Source: Arsenophonus sp031446125
GTDB taxonomy: Bacteria > Pseudomonadota > Gammaproteobacteria > Enterobacterales > Enterobacteriaceae
Length of the DNA stretch: 64,000 bases
NCBI GenBank assembly: GCA_031446125.1
Contig: CP132909.1
Span: 434,001 to 498,000, forward strand
Direction: 5' to 3'
Position 1 is the first letter of the stretch; each line of letters opens with the position of its first letter. A model generated the notes under the pieces. It saw nothing but the letters and a program-made list of their open reading frames with translations. It was not told the DNA's origin and did not search any database. Shown in pieces: positions 9,652-19,862 of the stretch. A program made the translations under genes and the position numbers.

Positions 9652-10107
9652 ATGATAAAAGAAATCATACAATTTATTTTACGGCATCCAGTATTAACTT
9701 TACTATGGGTAATTTTGTTATTATCTGTAATTATTTTAACATTTCAATGTTTATTTTCAAAAATAAAAAAAATTAACTGCACTAAAACTATACAATTAAT
9801 TAACAAAGAAAAAGGGATAATTATTGATGTACGTACACATAATGATTTTCAAAAAGAACATATTATTCATTCCATTAATCTAAATTTTTCAGATATAAAA
9901 AATAATATTAAAACTTTTAAAAAAAATAAAACACACCCAATTATTATTATTTCAGAAAATGAAATTAAATCGTCTAAAGCAGCTGAACAATTTATAAAAT
10001 ATGGCTTTGAACGTGTTTTTATTCTTGAAAATGGTATCGCAAACTGGTCTAATAACCTTTTACCTATCATACGTAACCATAAAAAACTATCTAAACATCG
10101 TATCTAA
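9652..10107 (+). CDS. yibN: Membrane-anchored rhodanese-fold protein, cysteine lost
   Basis: This is a 151-residue homologue of E. coli YibN, an inner-membrane protein with one N-terminal membrane helix (residues about 12-35) followed by a cytoplasmic rhodanese domain (IIIDVRTHNDFQKEHI, SINLNFSDIKNN, GFERVFILENGIANW). YibN has been linked to the YidC and Sec membrane-insertion machinery in E. coli. In the active-site loop, E. coli has Cys in GMQCQEP, whereas here the aligned residues are IKSSKAA, so the catalytic cysteine is Ser. Sulfurtransferase chemistry is therefore unlikely and a structural role is more plausible. In E. coli the gene precedes grxC, secB and gpsA, none of which follow here. 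Confidence 0.9.
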   Translation: MIKEIIQFILRHPVLTLLWVILLLSVIILTFQCLFSKIKKINCTKTIQLINKEKGIIIDVRTHNDFQKEHIIHSINLNFSDIKNNIKTFKKNKTHPIIIISENEIKSSKAAEQFIKYGFERVFILENGIANWSNNLLPIIRNHKKLSKHRI

Positions 10108-11960
10108 AAATAATATATTGATGTACTTCACAAAAAAGTAGAAAAATTATTAAAATATAATTTTACACATAAAATATATACTAATTATAAATATCATTTA
10201 TAAACTATATTTTTAAAATATGTTTAATATAGTATTTTAAAAATTAAAAAATCCATAAATTAATTAAAAATATTTATAAAATTAAATAAAATTCACTATT
10301 TGATAGAAATACTATAAAAAATAGATTCTTTCTGTAAAGTTATAAAAAAGAAAGATTGTTCAATTTTTTAAAAAATATTTAAAAATATAGATTATGGTAG
10401 ATCTATTTTTTAAAAATATTCTATAAACTGCAAATAAATACAGAAAAATTTGCAATAAAATTTTTTCAGAATGAAATTCTAAAACCTGTTAATTTTTATA
10501 TATTATTTAATATAGATATATTATTTCAATGACTATAAAAAACACACTTTTTTAAAAAAAACAAAATATTTAATTATATAAATTTCATAATATATATTGT
10601 TTTAAACTAAATTATATATAATCTACTGAAATAGATTCTATAGTATTTCCAAAAATATAAAAAGATTTGATTTTTTTATTTATTGCTTTTAAAATTTTCA
10701 CAATATTTTTATATCATGCTAATCATTAAATTTTCTAAATTTATATTAATAATTTATTAAAATTTAATACACTTATTATTTTTAAATAATTTTTAAATAA
10801 TGTAAAATACTTTCAAATATTTAAAATTGTTTTCTTTTTAAACACAAACACCACTTATTTAAGAACTCATTTAAAATAAAATTCAATTAATTCAAAATTT
10901 TATTAACAAATACATATTAAATTAATTATAATATCATTTATTTATAATAAATTTTACTTTTTAAAAATGGAAAAAGTGCATAATTAATATTTAAATTTTA
11001 AACACTTAAAAATAATAAAACAGTATTATAACATCTAAAAAAAATAACTACTCATTAATAAACACAAAAAAAAATAACGTAATTTATTATTTTAAAAATT
11101 CTTATAAAAAAATAATTATACAATATATTTAAAATTACCGTGCTTAATTTTTAATATAGACATGAATAAAATTTTTGATCATTATTAACCACAACTTTAA
11201 TTTTTAAATTTTAAAGTACTAAATCAAAAAAAATATTTTATATAAAAATTCATTATTTAATTACTTTTTTACTACATACTTCTTTAAATACAATAATACA
11301 TTCTTGCAAAAAATATTAAAAATAAATTTAAAAATTTCTAGTTATTTATAAAAAATGAAAAACCTTAAATTATTACAAATACTTTATAATATTTAAATAA
11401 CATTATTCTTAGATAATCAGCATTGATTTTTAGTGAAGTTAATTCTTATATCATTTTTTAATTACAATCATTTTTTTTATAAAACAAGAAATATATGTAT
11501 TGAAAAATATTAAAATAAATCTTATTAAAATAAAACTTATTTAATATTTTAAAGTGCATTTTTTAATATTTATTTAAAGTTACTTAAAACTTTGTATTTA
11601 TTCTAATCACATTACTATACGAAATAATTTATAAATTTATTTTTTATCGAATATTTTATAAAATCTATTTTTTTATTTTAAAATTATAATAAAAAAAATT
11701 AAATTCAACAAAAATAATACTAATTTTTCTAAAAATTCTTGCACTTATAAGAAAAATTTTAAAAAATAAAATCTAAATATATAAAAAATAGTATATGTTT
11801 TTATTGAAATAAATTAAAAATATCTAAAAAATCAAAATAAATATTTTAAAATATATATTCTTTTATGTAATTTATCTACAAATATACTTCATTAAATTAT
11901 ATTTAAATTTCTAAAAAAAATTATAAAAAATAATTTAAATTTCATTAATGTTTTTATAAA
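10108..11960. other. 1.85-kb gene desert where grxC-secB-gpsA would lie
   Basis: No protein-coding gene is readable on either strand. In E. coli yibN is followed by grxC, secB, gpsA and cysE, and I found no convincing fragment of any of them. The stretch is low-complexity AT with occasional hairpins, one of which is listed separately. Confidence 0.5.
10387..10411 (+). terminator. Possible intrinsic terminator downstream of yibN
   Basis: An ATAGAT / ATCTAT hairpin (10387-10392 with 10401-10406, eight-base loop) is followed directly by a T run and preceded by an A run, so it could act in either direction. It lies about 280 bases after yibN. The stem has only two G:C pairs, so this is a weak candidate. 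Confidence 0.25.
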
Positions 11961-12581
11961 CTAAAACGTATCTTTAATAAAAAAAATACTTATAGCAATT
12001 AATACTAAAAAACTCGCAAAAACATAATTTTTCTGTTTTAATATACGTGATGACTGAAAAAAAGGACGCAACCAACTTGCAATAAAAGCATAAAGTACCA
12101 TCATAAATGCATCAACAACAACCATTGTTAAAGTCATTATTCCTATTTGTAAAATTAAAGATTGTGTAGGATTAATAAAAACAGGAAGTATGGCTACTAA
12201 AAAAGCTAAAGTTTTAGCATTTGTAATATCTGTTAAAAAACCGCAAAAAAATCGTTTCATACCACTTGTTAAAATTACAACATCATTAATATTGGTTATA
12301 ACCGGTGCTCTCCAAGTTTTATATGCAAGAAAAAATAACCAAAATATTCCAATTATCTTTAATAAAAACCAAGCCACAGTTGAAGTTCTTAGAACTTCAA
12401 TACTAAGTGAAACAATAGGTACCATTAAACCTAAAGCTATTTCTTGACCGATGATAAGCGGTAATGTTTTACGCCACCCCCATTGAAATGCATGATTGAT
12501 TGTCATAATAGCACCTGCGCCTGGTAAAACAGCACTGAGAAAAACACCGCCTAAAAAAACTAACCAAATATCAATATTCAT
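11961..12581 (-). CDS. LysE/RhtB-family amino-acid exporter
   Basis: A 206-residue hydrophobic protein with about six membrane segments and the features of the LysE/RhtB superfamily: an N-terminal GxFLSAVLPGAGAIMTI segment (residues about 12-29), a conserved GxxAGL-like region (LIIGQEIALGLMV), and FLTDITNAKTLAFLVAILPVF near residues 113-133, where the family has N-P-K. This family exports amino acids such as homoserine, threonine, leucine or basic amino acids. Substrate cannot be assigned from sequence, though similarity looks closer to RhtB/RhtC than to ArgO. It is isolated between two deserts. Retaining an exporter in a shrinking genome may reflect overflow or supply to the host, which is inference. 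Confidence 0.82.
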   Translation of the reverse strand: MNIDIWLVFLGGVFLSAVLPGAGAIMTINHAFQWGWRKTLPLIIGQEIALGLMVPIVSLSIEVLRTSTVAWFLLKIIGIFWLFFLAYKTWRAPVITNINDVVILTSGMKRFFCGFLTDITNAKTLAFLVAILPVFINPTQSLILQIGIMTLTMVVVDAFMMVLYAFIASWLRPFFQSSRILKQKNYVFASFLVLIAISIFFIKDTF

Positions 12582-14325
12582 CTTATATCTACCTCATATT
12601 TTTTTTAAATAATTAAATAATAAATATACTGCGCATGTACCATAAATCTTATTTTAGTAAAAGTTATTATTTTCTTTAAGTAAATTTTAATACATAAAAA
12701 TGTAACACTCTTTAAACAAAATAATAAAATTTATAATAGTAAATAAATTTTATTACTATCACTATTTTTTATAAAAAATTTTTATACTTATAGGATACAA
12801 AATATGATAAACAGATTTATAGAAACCTAACTAAAAATAAAAGAAATTATGTTTCTTGCTGATCTAAATATATTCTACATATCACTTCAATAAAAAATGC
12901 TATTTTTTTTAAAAAAATCATATTTAACTTATGCAAAATCTAAAATTTTATAAAATAAATGTACTTTATTATGCTAAATAGCATATGAACATTATATCTG
13001 TATTAATAATTATTTAGGACGTATATTTTTAATAAATATTAGAATTATCTATACAAAAAAATAATTATATTTAACTTATATATTTTTAAAACATCAAACT
13101 TAAATATATCATATCAATTAAATAAATATTAAAAATATTTTTTATCTTATTGGTTAAATATGAAATTAAGTATCAGTATAAAAAAAAATTATGTTTTTTA
13201 AAAAACTATTTTTTTTAAAAAATTCATTTGATTTATTTTACATAATCAACACTTAATATAATTTTTTTAATATAAATTATTTTAAATTATTTTTTTTGAT
13301 TATAAATAATAAATATATGATTTAAAGCATTTAAAATAAGAAATTTTTGATTTTTTTTAAAATTTTTAAAAAACATAAAAAATAAAAAAACAAATAATAT
13401 AAATATAAAAAATTTATAAGTTTATAAAAATATTATATATTTAATCTTAATGAAAATACTACATTAAAAAAATATATAAAAATTAATCACATGTATAAAA
13501 TATATACGGTAATTAAAAAAAATCATACTAAATTTCATTTTTTTAAAAAACTTATTACATTTTTTTATGCATAAATTTTAATAATAAAAATGACTGATAA
13601 ATTATCATATTTTTATATAATGATTATTATCTTGGATTTAAAAATCAAAATTTTTATATTATATATTTAATAAAATATATAAAGATTAAAAAAAAATTAA
13701 TGCAACTATCATTTTTAAATATCAAAAATATAAAACTTCTAATTATTATATAAATAATATTTATAATTATAATAAATCCAAATGTAATTTTATAAAAAAT
13801 ATTATAATCTAATGAAATAATTTTATAAAATACATTAAATATAAAAAATATATTTTGATATAATTTTTAGAAAAAATAAAAATATGTATTAAAAAAATAA
13901 TTTGCACTAATTTCTTAAAAATCTACATTTTTATTATATAATATATAATTTTTTTTAACTGTGCATTAAAAAACATTTTATATTATTTTAATAATAAAAC
14001 ATTAATAAAAAAATAACAGTTAACCTAAATCTTAAAAATATTATAATAAAATAATTTTATAGAGTAATTATTCACAAAAAACTCTGTAGTGAACAAAAAT
14101 AACTATAATATTTATTAATTATATGAAAATAATATTTACTTTATTTTGTGCAAAAAATAAAATTATAATATGTATAATTTTTATAAATATAAAGATATTA
14201 AAAAATATTTTTAAAAACACCACAAAGTTTTACATATCACATTAAAAATAAATTATTCCTAAAAAAATAAAAAAATATTATACTTTGATTTACATTTTAT
14301 TTTTTATAAAATTTATCAACTGTGA
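12582..14325. other. 1.74-kb gene desert
   Basis: Between the LysE-type exporter and tRNA-Arg I recognise no gene, fragment or repeat family. The stretch is nearly all A and T. Short open frames occur but none shows protein-like composition. Confidence 0.5.
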
Positions 14326-14400
14326 TACGCCCTACAGGATTTGAACCTATAACCTACGGCTTAGAAGGCCGTTGCTCTATCCAAATTGAGCTAAGGGCGC
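14326..14400 (-). tRNA. argU: tRNA-Arg (anticodon UCU)
   Basis: Read on the minus strand, the sequence folds as a full cloverleaf: acceptor GCGCCCU with AGGGCGU (closing G-U pair), D arm, anticodon arm CGGCC-UUCUAAG-CCG with anticodon UCU, and a T arm with GTTCAAATC. It closely matches E. coli argU, which decodes AGA and AGG. The D loop has one extra T compared with argU, and the CCA end is not encoded (TCA follows the discriminator), so it depends on tRNA nucleotidyltransferase. As in E. coli it neighbours folD. AGA is a frequent Arg codon in AT-rich genomes, so this tRNA is likely heavily used. Confidence 0.95.
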
Positions 14401-14433
14401 AAAAAATATTTTGAAAATTAACTATCGAATTAA

Positions 14434-14461
14434 ATTATATGATGAGGACTTATTAAGTCAA
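14434..14461 (-). promoter_or_regulatory. Sigma-70 promoter of tRNA-Arg(UCU)
   Basis: On the minus strand TTGACT (plus-strand 14456-14461) and a perfect TATAAT (14434-14439) are separated by 16 bases, about 33 bases upstream of the tRNA 5' end. This is the best promoter match I see in the window. The -35 hexamer overlaps a small palindrome, GACTTATTAAGTC (14447-14459). Confidence 0.75.
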
Positions 14462-14567
14462 CCTTCTTTTTTATATTTTTATTCAGCAATTATGATTTAT
14501 TAAAAATAAACTTAAAAAATTCTAAAAAACATAAAAAATAAAAAATATTTTATATGGATTAAAATAA

Positions 14568-15431
14568 ATGACAGCAAAAATTTTTGATGGAAAAATGATT
14601 TCAAAAATAATCAGAAGAGAAATTACTGAAAAAGTAAAATTGAGAGTTTTATTAGGAAAACGAGTACCAGGACTTGCAGTAATTTTAGTTGGTAATGATC
14701 CTGCCTCACAAATATACGTCAAAAACAAATGTCGTATTTGCGAAGAAGTTGGATTTATTTCTTTTTGTTATCATTTACCTAAAAAAATTCATGAAGATGA
14801 GCTAATAAAATTAATTAATCAACTAAATAATGATAAAAAAATTGATGGTATTTTAGTACAATTACCATTACCAAAAAATATAGATTCTATTAAAATATTA
14901 GAATGTATACATCCAAACAAAGATGTTGATGGTTTTCATCCCTATAACATAGGAAGACTCTGTCAACGTGCACCACGATTACGTCCTTGTACACCTCTTG
15001 GAATTATTACTTTACTTGAACGATATAAAATAAATATAACAGGTTTAAATGCAGTTATTGTTGGGGCCTCAAATATAGTAGGTCGTCCTATGAATCTAGA
15101 ATTATTATTAGCCGGTTGTACCACTACTGTTACCCATCGTTTTACGACTAATTTACATCATCACATCAAACAAGCAGATTTATTAATAGCAGTTATTGGA
15201 AATCCTAATTTTATTCCAGGTGAATGGATAAAACCTGGTGCAATTGTTATGGATGTAGGGATTAACAAATTAAAAAATGGAAAACTTACTGGTGATATTT
15301 GTTATAAAGAGGCAAGTAAACGTGCTGGTTGGATCACTCCTGTTCCTGGTGGTGTCGGACCTATGACAGTGGCTATATTAATGCAAAATACTTTACAAAC
15401 CTGCGAAGAATATCATGAAAAATATTCATAA
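14568..15431 (+). CDS. folD: Methylenetetrahydrofolate dehydrogenase/cyclohydrolase
   Basis: FolD interconverts 5,10-methylene-THF, methenyl-THF and 10-formyl-THF, supplying purine and fMet synthesis. The 287-residue protein (E. coli 288) has the substrate-site block PASQIYVKNK with its conserved Lys near residue 54. It also has DGILVQLPLP near 98-107, CTPLG, the NADP-binding GASNIVGRPM near 165-174 and the C-terminal TPVPGGVGPMTVA signature. The gene lies next to argU and cysS as in E. coli. It matters for the nearby fau pseudogene: one-carbon flow now seems to lack the 5-formyl-THF salvage step. Confidence 0.97.
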   Translation: MTAKIFDGKMISKIIRREITEKVKLRVLLGKRVPGLAVILVGNDPASQIYVKNKCRICEEVGFISFCYHLPKKIHEDELIKLINQLNNDKKIDGILVQLPLPKNIDSIKILECIHPNKDVDGFHPYNIGRLCQRAPRLRPCTPLGIITLLERYKINITGLNAVIVGASNIVGRPMNLELLLAGCTTTVTHRFTTNLHHHIKQADLLIAVIGNPNFIPGEWIKPGAIVMDVGINKLKNGKLTGDICYKEASKRAGWITPVPGGVGPMTVAILMQNTLQTCEEYHEKYS

Positions 15432-15750
15432 GAAATAATAAATTTTATTTAAATAAAATATTTAATTAATCTATGCCAAAGTGCGAATTATTTTTATATA
15501 TAATATAAAAAATAGATAGTTGAAATAAATCATACAAATAAAAACACAAAATTTCTTTCATATGAAAATTTTTATTTAAATTAATAAAAATAAAATAAAT
15601 TTTATACAAAATATATTTTTTTAAAAAATAATATTTTTGAATAAATAAATATTTATAATGATAAATATTAAGAAATATTATATTGTACATTCTAAAAAAA
15701 ATAAATTATTTAAAAAACCGTTTTATAAAAAAATCCATAATATTTAAATT
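15432..15750. other. Convergent intergenic region, folD/cysS
   Basis: About 320 AT-rich bases between the convergent 3' ends of folD and cysS. A 74-codon open frame on the minus strand is dominated by Tyr, Phe, Ile, Lys and Asn and looks like non-coding sequence. I see no clear terminator hairpin. Confidence 0.45.
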
Positions 15751-17163
15751 TTATTTATGATTAATAATTTTACGCCATAATGTTCCTTTTTCAGTATCTT
15801 CTAAAACAATACCCATCTGAATAAGTTTATAACGAATAAAATCAGCTTCTTTCCATAATTTATTTTTTCTGGCATTATTTCTTTGACTAATTAATAAATT
15901 AATTTTATTAATATTAAAAATATTCTTTTTTTGTTGAAAAAAATCTTCAGGATTTTGAGTTAATAGCCCTAATATATTTCCTAATTCGTATAATTGAAAT
16001 GCAAATTTATTAGCAATAAAAAGATTTTTTTCTTTTAGTTGATTAATTTTTTTGGCTAAATCAAATAAAACACAAAAAGCTTTTGGTGTGTTAAAATCAT
16101 CATTCATGGCATCAATAAAACGCATTTTAAATATTGCATTATCTGTCGATCTTAGATGATTATTATTAGTTTTATAATCAGTGTTTCGTAAAGCAACATA
16201 TAATCTTTGTAAGCTTGCACGAGCTTGTTTTAAATTATTTTCAGAATAATTGATTTGACTACGATAATGTCCTGATAATAAAAAATAACGCACCGTTTCT
16301 TTATCATAATCAGCAAATATATCACGAATAGAAAAAAAATTTTTTAATGATTTTGACATTTTTTCATGATTTATCATTACCATTCCAGCATGCATCCAAT
16401 AATTTGCACATAATCCATTATGTGCAGCCGTTGACTGTGCTATTTCATTTTCATGATGTGGAAAAATTAAATCTGAACCGCCACCATGAATATCACAATG
16501 TTCGCCAAAAAATTTATTGTTCATTGCAGAACATTCAATATGCCAACCTGGCCGACCAGACCCCCATGGGGAACCCCAACTTAATTCATCAGATTTAGTC
16601 TTTTTCCATAATACAAAATCTAATGGATGATGTTTATGATTACCAACTGCAACACGCTTACCGGCTTCTAATTGTTTATAATTTTGACCAGATAATATCC
16701 CATAATCATTTTTACTTTTAATAGAAAACATAACATCACCATTATCTGCAATATACGCGTAACCTCGCTTTATAAGTTTTTTAACCAAATAAATCATTTC
16801 TTGAATATGTTCAGTGGCTTTTGGTTCAAAATCTGGTCGCAAAATATTCAAAACATCAAAATCTTTATACATTTCCAATAACATCCGTGATGTTAATGAA
16901 TTACAAGTTTCATGATTTATAGCAGCTTGTTTGATGATTTTATCATCAAAATCAGTGATATTACGCACATAAGTTACATCATAACCAATATAACGCAAAT
17001 AACGGATAATCATATCAAAAGCTACAAAAGTTCTACTATGACCAATATGGCATAAATCATAAATAGTTACACCACAAACATATATTCCTATTTTTCCAGA
17101 AAAAATCGGTTTGAACTCTTCTTTTTTACGACTAAGTGTGTTATAAATTTTTAATTTAGACAT
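15751..17163 (-). CDS. cysS: Cysteinyl-tRNA synthetase
   Basis: CysS charges tRNA-Cys. The 470-residue class I synthetase has the HIGH motif in CHIGHSRTFVAFD (near residues 37-49) and KMSKS in HEKMSKSLKNF (near 267). The zinc ligands are visible as VYVCGVT (Cys near 30), WHIECSAMN (Cys), and the His and Glu of FPHHENEIAQ. Length is close to the E. coli 461. Flanking folD and lpxH match the E. coli neighbourhood, except that ppiB, which lies between cysS and lpxH there, is missing. Confidence 0.97.
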   Translation of the reverse strand: MSKLKIYNTLSRKKEEFKPIFSGKIGIYVCGVTIYDLCHIGHSRTFVAFDMIIRYLRYIGYDVTYVRNITDFDDKIIKQAAINHETCNSLTSRMLLEMYKDFDVLNILRPDFEPKATEHIQEMIYLVKKLIKRGYAYIADNGDVMFSIKSKNDYGILSGQNYKQLEAGKRVAVGNHKHHPLDFVLWKKTKSDELSWGSPWGSGRPGWHIECSAMNNKFFGEHCDIHGGGSDLIFPHHENEIAQSTAAHNGLCANYWMHAGMVMINHEKMSKSLKNFFSIRDIFADYDKETVRYFLLSGHYRSQINYSENNLKQARASLQRLYVALRNTDYKTNNNHLRSTDNAIFKMRFIDAMNDDFNTPKAFCVLFDLAKKINQLKEKNLFIANKFAFQLYELGNILGLLTQNPEDFFQQKKNIFNINKINLLISQRNNARKNKLWKEADFIRYKLIQMGIVLEDTEKGTLWRKIINHK

Positions 17164-17617
17164 TTTTTATAACCAAAATTTTAAATGATAACCAATTTTT
17201 TAAATAATTAAAAAATTCTAGCAAACTAAAAAAGTTCTATTAAAGATTTTTAAAAATATTTCTAATAAAACATGACACAAAACATAAAAATCTCAGATAA
17301 ATACTGCTTTTCTAATAAAAAATAATATATTATACTTATAATATTTTTTATGTGAAACATAAGAATTTATTACAATAACTTTATCAAAAAAATATTATAT
17401 TAATTTTTTAAAAAATAATCATTAAAATATTAATAGTAATTATTTATAATAAAAAAAAATTTTATTAATTTTAAATTAATAACTTATTTATTTATGATTT
17501 CTTAATAAATTAACTATAAATTAAAATTTTATAAATAATTTGTAATAAAACATACGGTAATATAATACACATAAGATTTATAGATGATTGATATACCAAA
17601 ATAATTAATTAAAATTT
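17164..17617. other. Divergent intergenic region where ppiB is missing
   Basis: About 450 bases between the divergent starts of cysS and lpxH. In E. coli ppiB occupies this spot, but no cyclophilin fragment is readable here. It must hold the promoters of both flanking genes, and none is distinct enough to call. Confidence 0.5.
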
Positions 17618-18343
17618 ATGGGAATTTTATTTATTGCTGACTTACATTTACAAGAAAAAAAATCCGATATTACTATCGGATTCTTAAGATTTTTAAAAAA
17701 TCAGGCAACACAAGCCCAAGCTTTATATATTTTAGGAGATTTTTTTCATTATTGGATTGGTGATGATGATCCTAATATATTACACAAAGCAATAGCTTAT
17801 GAATTAAAAAAGTTATACGAAAAAGGTGTTCTTTGTTACTTTATTCATGGAAATCGTGATTTTTTACTAGGCAAAACGTTTGCTAAAAAAAGCAGAATGA
17901 TACTATTACCAAAAGAAAAAGTTATCAAATTATATGGTCATCAAATCTTAATTTTACATGGTGATATACTTTGCACTAATGATATTTCATATCAACGTTA
18001 TCGAAAACGAATACGTAATCGGTGTTTGCAAAAAATATTTTTAGATTTGCCATTATCTATTCGCCATTTTCTTGCAAAAAAAATACGAAAAAATAGTCAA
18101 TCAGTGAGCTTATTAAAACAAAAATACATTACAGATGTTAATGAAAAAACAGTAATAGAAAAATTTAAAAAATACAAAGTCGATTGGATAATTCATGGCC
18201 ATACCCACCGACCTGGCATTCATAAAATAATCATTAATGGAAAAATATTGCATAGAGGAGTTTTGGGAGAATGGCAAAAAAATGGATCAGCAATTAAAAT
18301 TACAAACAAAACAATCGAACTAATTAATTTTTCTTTACACTAA
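17618..18343 (+). CDS. lpxH: UDP-2,3-diacylglucosamine hydrolase
   Basis: LpxH splits UDP-2,3-diacylglucosamine to lipid X and UMP, step four of lipid A synthesis, at the inner-membrane surface. The 241-residue metallophosphoesterase has DLHL near residues 8-11, GDFFHYWIGDD near 41-51, GNRDFLLG near 79-86, HGD near 114 and GHTHRP near 195-200. These supply the metal and catalytic residues. Length equals the E. coli enzyme (240). With lpxC, lpxK and lpxM also in the window, the hexa-acyl lipid A route appears intact. Confidence 0.96.
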   Translation: MGILFIADLHLQEKKSDITIGFLRFLKNQATQAQALYILGDFFHYWIGDDDPNILHKAIAYELKKLYEKGVLCYFIHGNRDFLLGKTFAKKSRMILLPKEKVIKLYGHQILILHGDILCTNDISYQRYRKRIRNRCLQKIFLDLPLSIRHFLAKKIRKNSQSVSLLKQKYITDVNEKTVIEKFKKYKVDWIIHGHTHRPGIHKIIINGKILHRGVLGEWQKNGSAIKITNKTIELINFSLH

Positions 18344-19194
18344 AATAGTGATTTTATCTAATAAAATTATTATCAAAAATATTTAATCAAAAAAAATATC
18401 TATTTTTTATTTTTTTATTAAAAATTTTAATTTATAAATTATTAATTATTTTAATCTCTTTATAAAAATGTTTTCTTACCTATAAGAATGATCTATACAA
18501 TTTATTATTTTAAAATTCAGAAAATGAATATATTTTTTTTGATTACTGATAAAAAATCCAAAATATGATGATATTATATTGCTGCAATTTTATAAAAAAA
18601 ATTCTAAATTTTATTTCCTTATAAATTTTTTTAAAAAAATCTTAAAAATGATTACAATACTATTATACGATACATATTCTTATTTATTTATAGAATAATA
18701 TTTTGTTTTATATTATCAATGTGATAAATATACTGTTTTTCATAAAAAAACCAGTTATAATTGGAATTTATTATACAGTTCATGTAATTTCAAAAAATTA
18801 CATATATATATTAAGTTTCTGTTTTTTTATATTTTTATATAATTTTAACTTATAAAAAAATAAAAAACAAAATTTTTTAATATATCTCATAAATTTATTA
18901 GTTTGAGTAAAATCATAAATAAATAACTCTTTTTCTTTAATAAATCAAAACCAATACATAATTAAAATTTAAAAATAAATTAATTTATAATAAAAATAAT
19001 ATTTAATAAACTACATTTTATGAAAATCAATAATAAAAATTTAATAATTTCAAATAAAAGCAATATTCAATATATAACTAATGATCAAAATAATACAAAA
19101 AAATATTTAATATTATACATATCTATGTAATTAAATCATTGTTATACTCTTTTTGTATTTATTTTATCATTAATAAAAAATTAGAGAGAGATAA
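18344..19194. other. 0.85-kb gene-free region
   Basis: Between lpxH and coaE I see no gene on either strand. A TATACT hexamer near 19143 may be the -10 of coaE, but no good -35 is placed before it. Confidence 0.45.
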
Positions 19195-19820
19195 ATGAGC
19201 TATATTGTTGCTTTAACAGGTGGTATAGGAAGCGGAAAAAGTACAGTTGCATACAAATTTTCATTATTAGGAATACCCATTATCGATGCGGATATCATTG
19301 CTAGAAAAATAGTGCTACCTAATACATATGCATTTAAAATGATAAAACAACATTTTGGTTTCAGTATTCTTCATAAAAATGGTTTTTTAAATCGTTCAAA
19401 GTTAAAAAAAAAATATTTTATAACCAAGAAGAAAAAAATTGGTTAAATAATTTATTACACCCATTAATCCATAAAGAAACACAAATGCAATTATCATTCT
19501 TTAATGTTTTTTATATTATTTGGGTTGCACCATTATTAATTGAAAACAAAAGAGAACACCTACCTCATCGTATATTAGTTGTTGACATTACACCAGAGGA
19601 ACAAATAAAACGCATAATAAAACGTGATCATATCAGCAAAAGAACAGCAAAAAGAATTCTATTAAATCAAATTAATCGAACAAAACGCTTGGAAAAAGCT
19701 AATGATATCATTCATAATCATGTTAATAAAAACCTTGATATCAGTGTATTTAAATTACATAAAAAATATTTGGCATTATCTGTAAATCATTATAAAAATA
19801 ATAAAAAATATTTTTTATAA
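19195..19820 (+). CDS. coaE: Dephospho-CoA kinase, frame broken at an A10 tract
   Basis: CoaE phosphorylates dephospho-CoA, the last step of CoA synthesis. The first part has the P-loop GGIGSGKST (residues 9-17) and DADIIAR, with a good ribosome site (GAGAGAG) before the ATG. The frame is lost at a run of ten A (19404-19413). Adding one A restores IFYNQEEKNWLNNLLHPLI and continues through WVAPLLIENK and RILVVDITPEEQIKRI to the stop at 19818, giving about 208 residues as in E. coli (206). No other lesion is visible. The enzyme is essential in most bacteria, so rescue by polymerase slippage is more likely than loss. A sequencing error is possible. Confidence 0.9.
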
Positions 19821-19840
19821 AAACTCAACCATTAATATTT

Positions 19841-19862
19841 ACAGTAACTGTATTTTTACTGT
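19841..19862. repeat. Inverted repeat after coaE
   Basis: A perfect 7-bp inverted repeat, ACAGTAA with TTACTGT and an eight-base loop, lies 20 bases after the coaE stop. No T run follows, so a standard intrinsic terminator is not supported. It may still stabilise the 3' end of the transcript. Confidence 0.35.

Noticed and set aside
10118..10200. A frame after yibN that might be a grxC remnant
   Set aside because: It lacks the CPYC active site and any aligned glutaredoxin motif; only its position is suggestive.
14326..14400. Prophage or island at the argU and argW integration sites
   Set aside because: Both tRNA genes are known phage attachment sites in E. coli, but no integrase, repeat copy of the tRNA end or phage gene is visible near either.
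15466..15690. Open frame of 74 codons on the minus strand between folD and cysS
   Set aside because: It has the same low-complexity composition and sits between convergent gene ends.
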